A stretch of DNA of 64,000 nucleotides, from contig SBGR01000085.1 of NCBI GenBank assembly GCA_006226545.1, forward strand, positions 1-64,000, in the 5' to 3' direction. Shown here one piece after another: positions 62,252 through 64,000 of the stretch (position 1 is its first letter; every line of letters begins with the position of its first letter). The notes under the pieces are model-generated. The model had not been told where the DNA came from, ran no database searches, and saw only the letters and a program-made list of their open reading frames with translations. The position numbers and the translations under genes are program-made. The DNA comes from Bacteroidota bacterium. Its GTDB lineage: Bacteria; Bacteroidota; Bacteroidia; UBA8524.

Positions 62252-63210
62252 AATTAAAGAATTTAATCACATTAAGTGCTTTTGGCATTCTAACATCAAT
62301 CGGCGCAAATGCCCAAGACTTAAGTGCTGGTTTAAAAGTTTACTTAAAATTTGATGGAAACATCGCTGATAGTAGTGGCTTAGGGAATAATCCTCTCTCA
62401 CAATCTGGATCATATACAAATGATAAGTTTGGAAATTCAGGAAGTGCTTTAAGGTTAAACTCATCTAATAGTGAATCATTATTTATTGCTGATAATTCTA
62501 TCTTATCTGCCCAATATACGGTTTCATGTTGGGTTAAAATGGAATCACTTCCCTCTACCAATGACCAAATGGTGATTTCTTCATTAGGAGGAAACACAAA
62601 GGAAAGTGGTTTAAGTATGACAAATAACTACTACGGTTATTCTGGCTGGGGGAATTATACTACCTCTCAAAATAGTTCCTATGCATATGCAAATGGTACT
62701 CTTCCTAATACTGGAGAATGGCATCACTTAATTAGTGTCAGGGATAATAACAGCATTAAACTTTATGTTGATGGAACTCTTCAAAGTTCATTTTCCGCTT
62801 CAGAATCCACAATTTATTCCGGAGGCAACCTCGGTTTGTTTATTGGCAAACGTGCGGATAATAGCGCATTTGCAAATATTAGCATTGATGAATATCGCTA
62901 CTATTCGAGAGCAATATCTAGCACAGAAGTTCAGATTCTGTATTCAATATCTAATGAAGTAAATACGCCGAATGTGCTAAGCATTCACTCCTTCCCGAAT
63001 CCAAATACAGGCACATTTACTTTACAACATGAAAATGTTAAACCACTTTCAGAATTCAAGATTTTTAATATTGCAGGTATTGAATTGACTGATGCCACTA
63101 TTGAAGCGACAGAAGGTCAGGCCAAAATTTCAATTCACAGCAAAGGAATTTACTTCGTCGAAGTTAGAACCAGTAATTTAATTCTGCGTTCCAAGGTAAT
63201 AATTCACTAA
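62248..63210 (+). CDS. LamG-domain secreted protein with T9SS sorting domain
   Basis: A 320-residue exported protein. Signal peptide to about 22 (SIGANAQ). A LamG/concanavalin-like domain (about 28-225: LKVYLKFDGNIADSSG, WVKMESLPS, GEWHHLISVRDNNSIKLYVDG) is a carbohydrate-binding fold. The C-terminal about 75 residues are a type A T9SS sorting domain: FPNPNTGTFTLQ, FKIFNIAGIEL and SKGIYFVEVRT with a basic end. It should thus be secreted and anchored on the surface. It is strikingly A/T-rich, and starts 4 bp before the methyltransferase-like stop, so it is the end of a glycan operon. Confidence 0.85.
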   Translation: MKLKNLITLSAFGILTSIGANAQDLSAGLKVYLKFDGNIADSSGLGNNPLSQSGSYTNDKFGNSGSALRLNSSNSESLFIADNSILSAQYTVSCWVKMESLPSTNDQMVISSLGGNTKESGLSMTNNYYGYSGWGNYTTSQNSSYAYANGTLPNTGEWHHLISVRDNNSIKLYVDGTLQSSFSASESTIYSGGNLGLFIGKRADNSAFANISIDEYRYYSRAISSTEVQILYSISNEVNTPNVLSIHSFPNPNTGTFTLQHENVKPLSEFKIFNIAGIELTDATIEATEGQAKISIHSKGIYFVEVRTSNLILRSKVIIH

Positions 63211-63238
63211 CCTGACTTATAAGTTTTCAATTTAAATG

Positions 63239-63262
63239 GCCGCCTAGTGCGGCTATTTTTTT
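63239..63262 (+). terminator. Intrinsic terminator of the rightward glycan operon
   Basis: Stem GCCGC (63239-63243) with GCGGC (63249-63253), 5-nt loop and a T run to 63261. It overlaps the last codons of the converging flippase gene. Confidence 0.82.
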
Positions 63263-64000
63263 AACACTCGATTCCAAGATTGAATCAATAATAAATTAAC
63301 GTCTTCACTTAGCTTAAACCCTAAAGTTAGTCCTGAAAAGAGAACTAAAAATCCAGTACTCTGTAATACTAAGTTGATCCATTTGCTATCCGTTAAGCCA
63401 AGCTGAGAACCCACTATAATGGCAATAAAAGCAAAAGCCAAAGTAAGTAGCGTTTTGAAATTAAATGGTTGAAAACCAAACTTTATCCAAAGGAATACAT
63501 ACCTCACCAAATTAAATAAGCTAAAGGAGGCCAAATTAGAGATGGCCGAACCTTGAATGCCATAAGCCTTAATAAGGAAATAGTTGGTTGGTAAAAAAGT
63601 CAGTACCAAAACTACATACGACAAGAAATTAAACTTCCAGTATTTACTGTTATGCAGAATCTCAGCGTTTTGTCCAAATCCTAAGTCAATAATACGGGCA
63701 ATACCCAGCAGAAGAACAACTTCCTTAACACCGCTGTAATTCTCGCCTAGCACGGATAAAATAAAGTCTATGTTTACCCAAATTCCTCCAAATAATAGTA
63801 GTGCTGCGAGAAGTTGATTTATAGCGGTTTTTTTATAGATATCGTGTATTAAATTCAAATCCTTGTCCTTCCATGCTTGAGATATAACTGGAGCCGCAAT
63901 TGCACTTAAACTTCTATAGGGGACTTGAATAATAGTACTAATAAAATGACCTGTTTGATAGACCGCAACACTTCCAAGCCCAGCCAATGATCCAATGAAA
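63253..64000 (-). CDS. Polysaccharide flippase (Wzx/MATE-like), partial
   Basis: The C-terminal about 249 residues of an integral membrane protein; the reading frame stays open across the right window edge, so the N-terminus lies outside. About 7-8 membrane helices are visible. The first visible segment (SLAGLGSVAVYQTGHFIS, then VPYRSLSAIAAPVISQAW) matches oligosaccharide flippases of the Wzx/MVF superfamily, which move lipid-linked sugars across the inner membrane. The stop codon lies inside the terminator of the converging glycan operon. Together with uppS and the transferases it completes a typical Wzx-type pathway. Confidence 0.82.
   Translation of the reverse strand, partial: FIGSLAGLGSVAVYQTGHFISTIIQVPYRSLSAIAAPVISQAWKDKDLNLIHDIYKKTAINQLLAALLLFGGIWVNIDFILSVLGENYSGVKEVVLLLGIARIIDLGFGQNAEILHNSKYWKFNFLSYVVLVLTFLPTNYFLIKAYGIQGSAISNLASFSLFNLVRYVFLWIKFGFQPFNFKTLLTLAFAFIAIIVGSQLGLTDSKWINLVLQSTGFLVLFSGLTLGFKLSEDVNLLLIQSWNRVLKK

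Overview
The window looks like a chromosomal segment of a member of the Bacteroidota, probably an environmental lineage near Flavobacteriia, Saprospiria or Chitinophagia. The evidence is the TAnnTTTG promoter boxes with no obvious Shine-Dalgarno sites, type IX secretion (T9SS) related families (PorV/PorQ family, PorG/DUF6089, a C-terminal sorting domain), a large TonB-dependent receptor with a carboxypeptidase-regulatory-like N-terminus, an S46 dipeptidyl peptidase, and the nadK / DUF6089 / uppS / bamA / skp / skp / murI neighbourhood. I see no IS element, prophage, CRISPR array or rRNA operon. Assignments rest on motif recognition by eye; no database search was run.

Layout. 1-525: gene-free, with an imperfect duplication and arrays of 7-bp period. 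0.5-5.5 kb: a bifunctional (p)ppGpp synthetase/hydrolase, then an unrecognised secreted protein and a lipoprotein. 5.6-9.4 kb: tRNA-Leu(UAG), trigger factor, clpP and clpX, a proteostasis cluster with clear terminators. 9.5-12.2 kb: an MFS transporter and a thiolase, followed by another 7-bp repeat array and a bidirectional terminator. 12.2-20.5 kb: S46 peptidase with a DUF4920-like lipoprotein, a divergent PiT-like membrane protein, MATE exporter, rRNA methyltransferase and yidC. 20.7-30.7 kb: uvrA, then a converging leftward cluster with a 1244-residue NtrY-like histidine kinase, a lone ABC permease, a small protein, a membrane glycosyltransferase and a flippase-like protein. 30.7-42 kb: ruvC, HIT protein and greA, then a three-gene set encoding a TonB-dependent receptor, a very large secreted protein and a PorV/PorQ-family protein, then a 2-hydroxyacid dehydrogenase.

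42-53 kb is an envelope-biogenesis block: murI, two Skp/OmpH chaperones, bamA, uppS, three tandem DUF6089 (PorG-type) proteins where one is usual, nadK, a second BamA/TamA-like protein and a CBS-domain protein. 53-64 kb is a surface-polysaccharide block: a glutamine amidotransferase, a dTDP-3-amino-3,6-dideoxyhexose pair (aminotransferase and ketoisomerase), glycosyltransferases, several methyltransferases, a nucleotide-sugar epimerase, a T9SS-type LamG protein in an overlapping-gene operon, and the C-terminal part of a Wzx-like flippase that runs off the right edge.

Together the genes link envelope assembly (BamA, Skp, UppS, MurI, YidC), T9SS-type export and surface display, and glycan synthesis. 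The observations most worth a second look are the 7-bp periodic intergenic arrays, the receptor / secreted protein / PorV set, the tripled PorG family, and a T9SS cargo protein embedded in a glycan operon.
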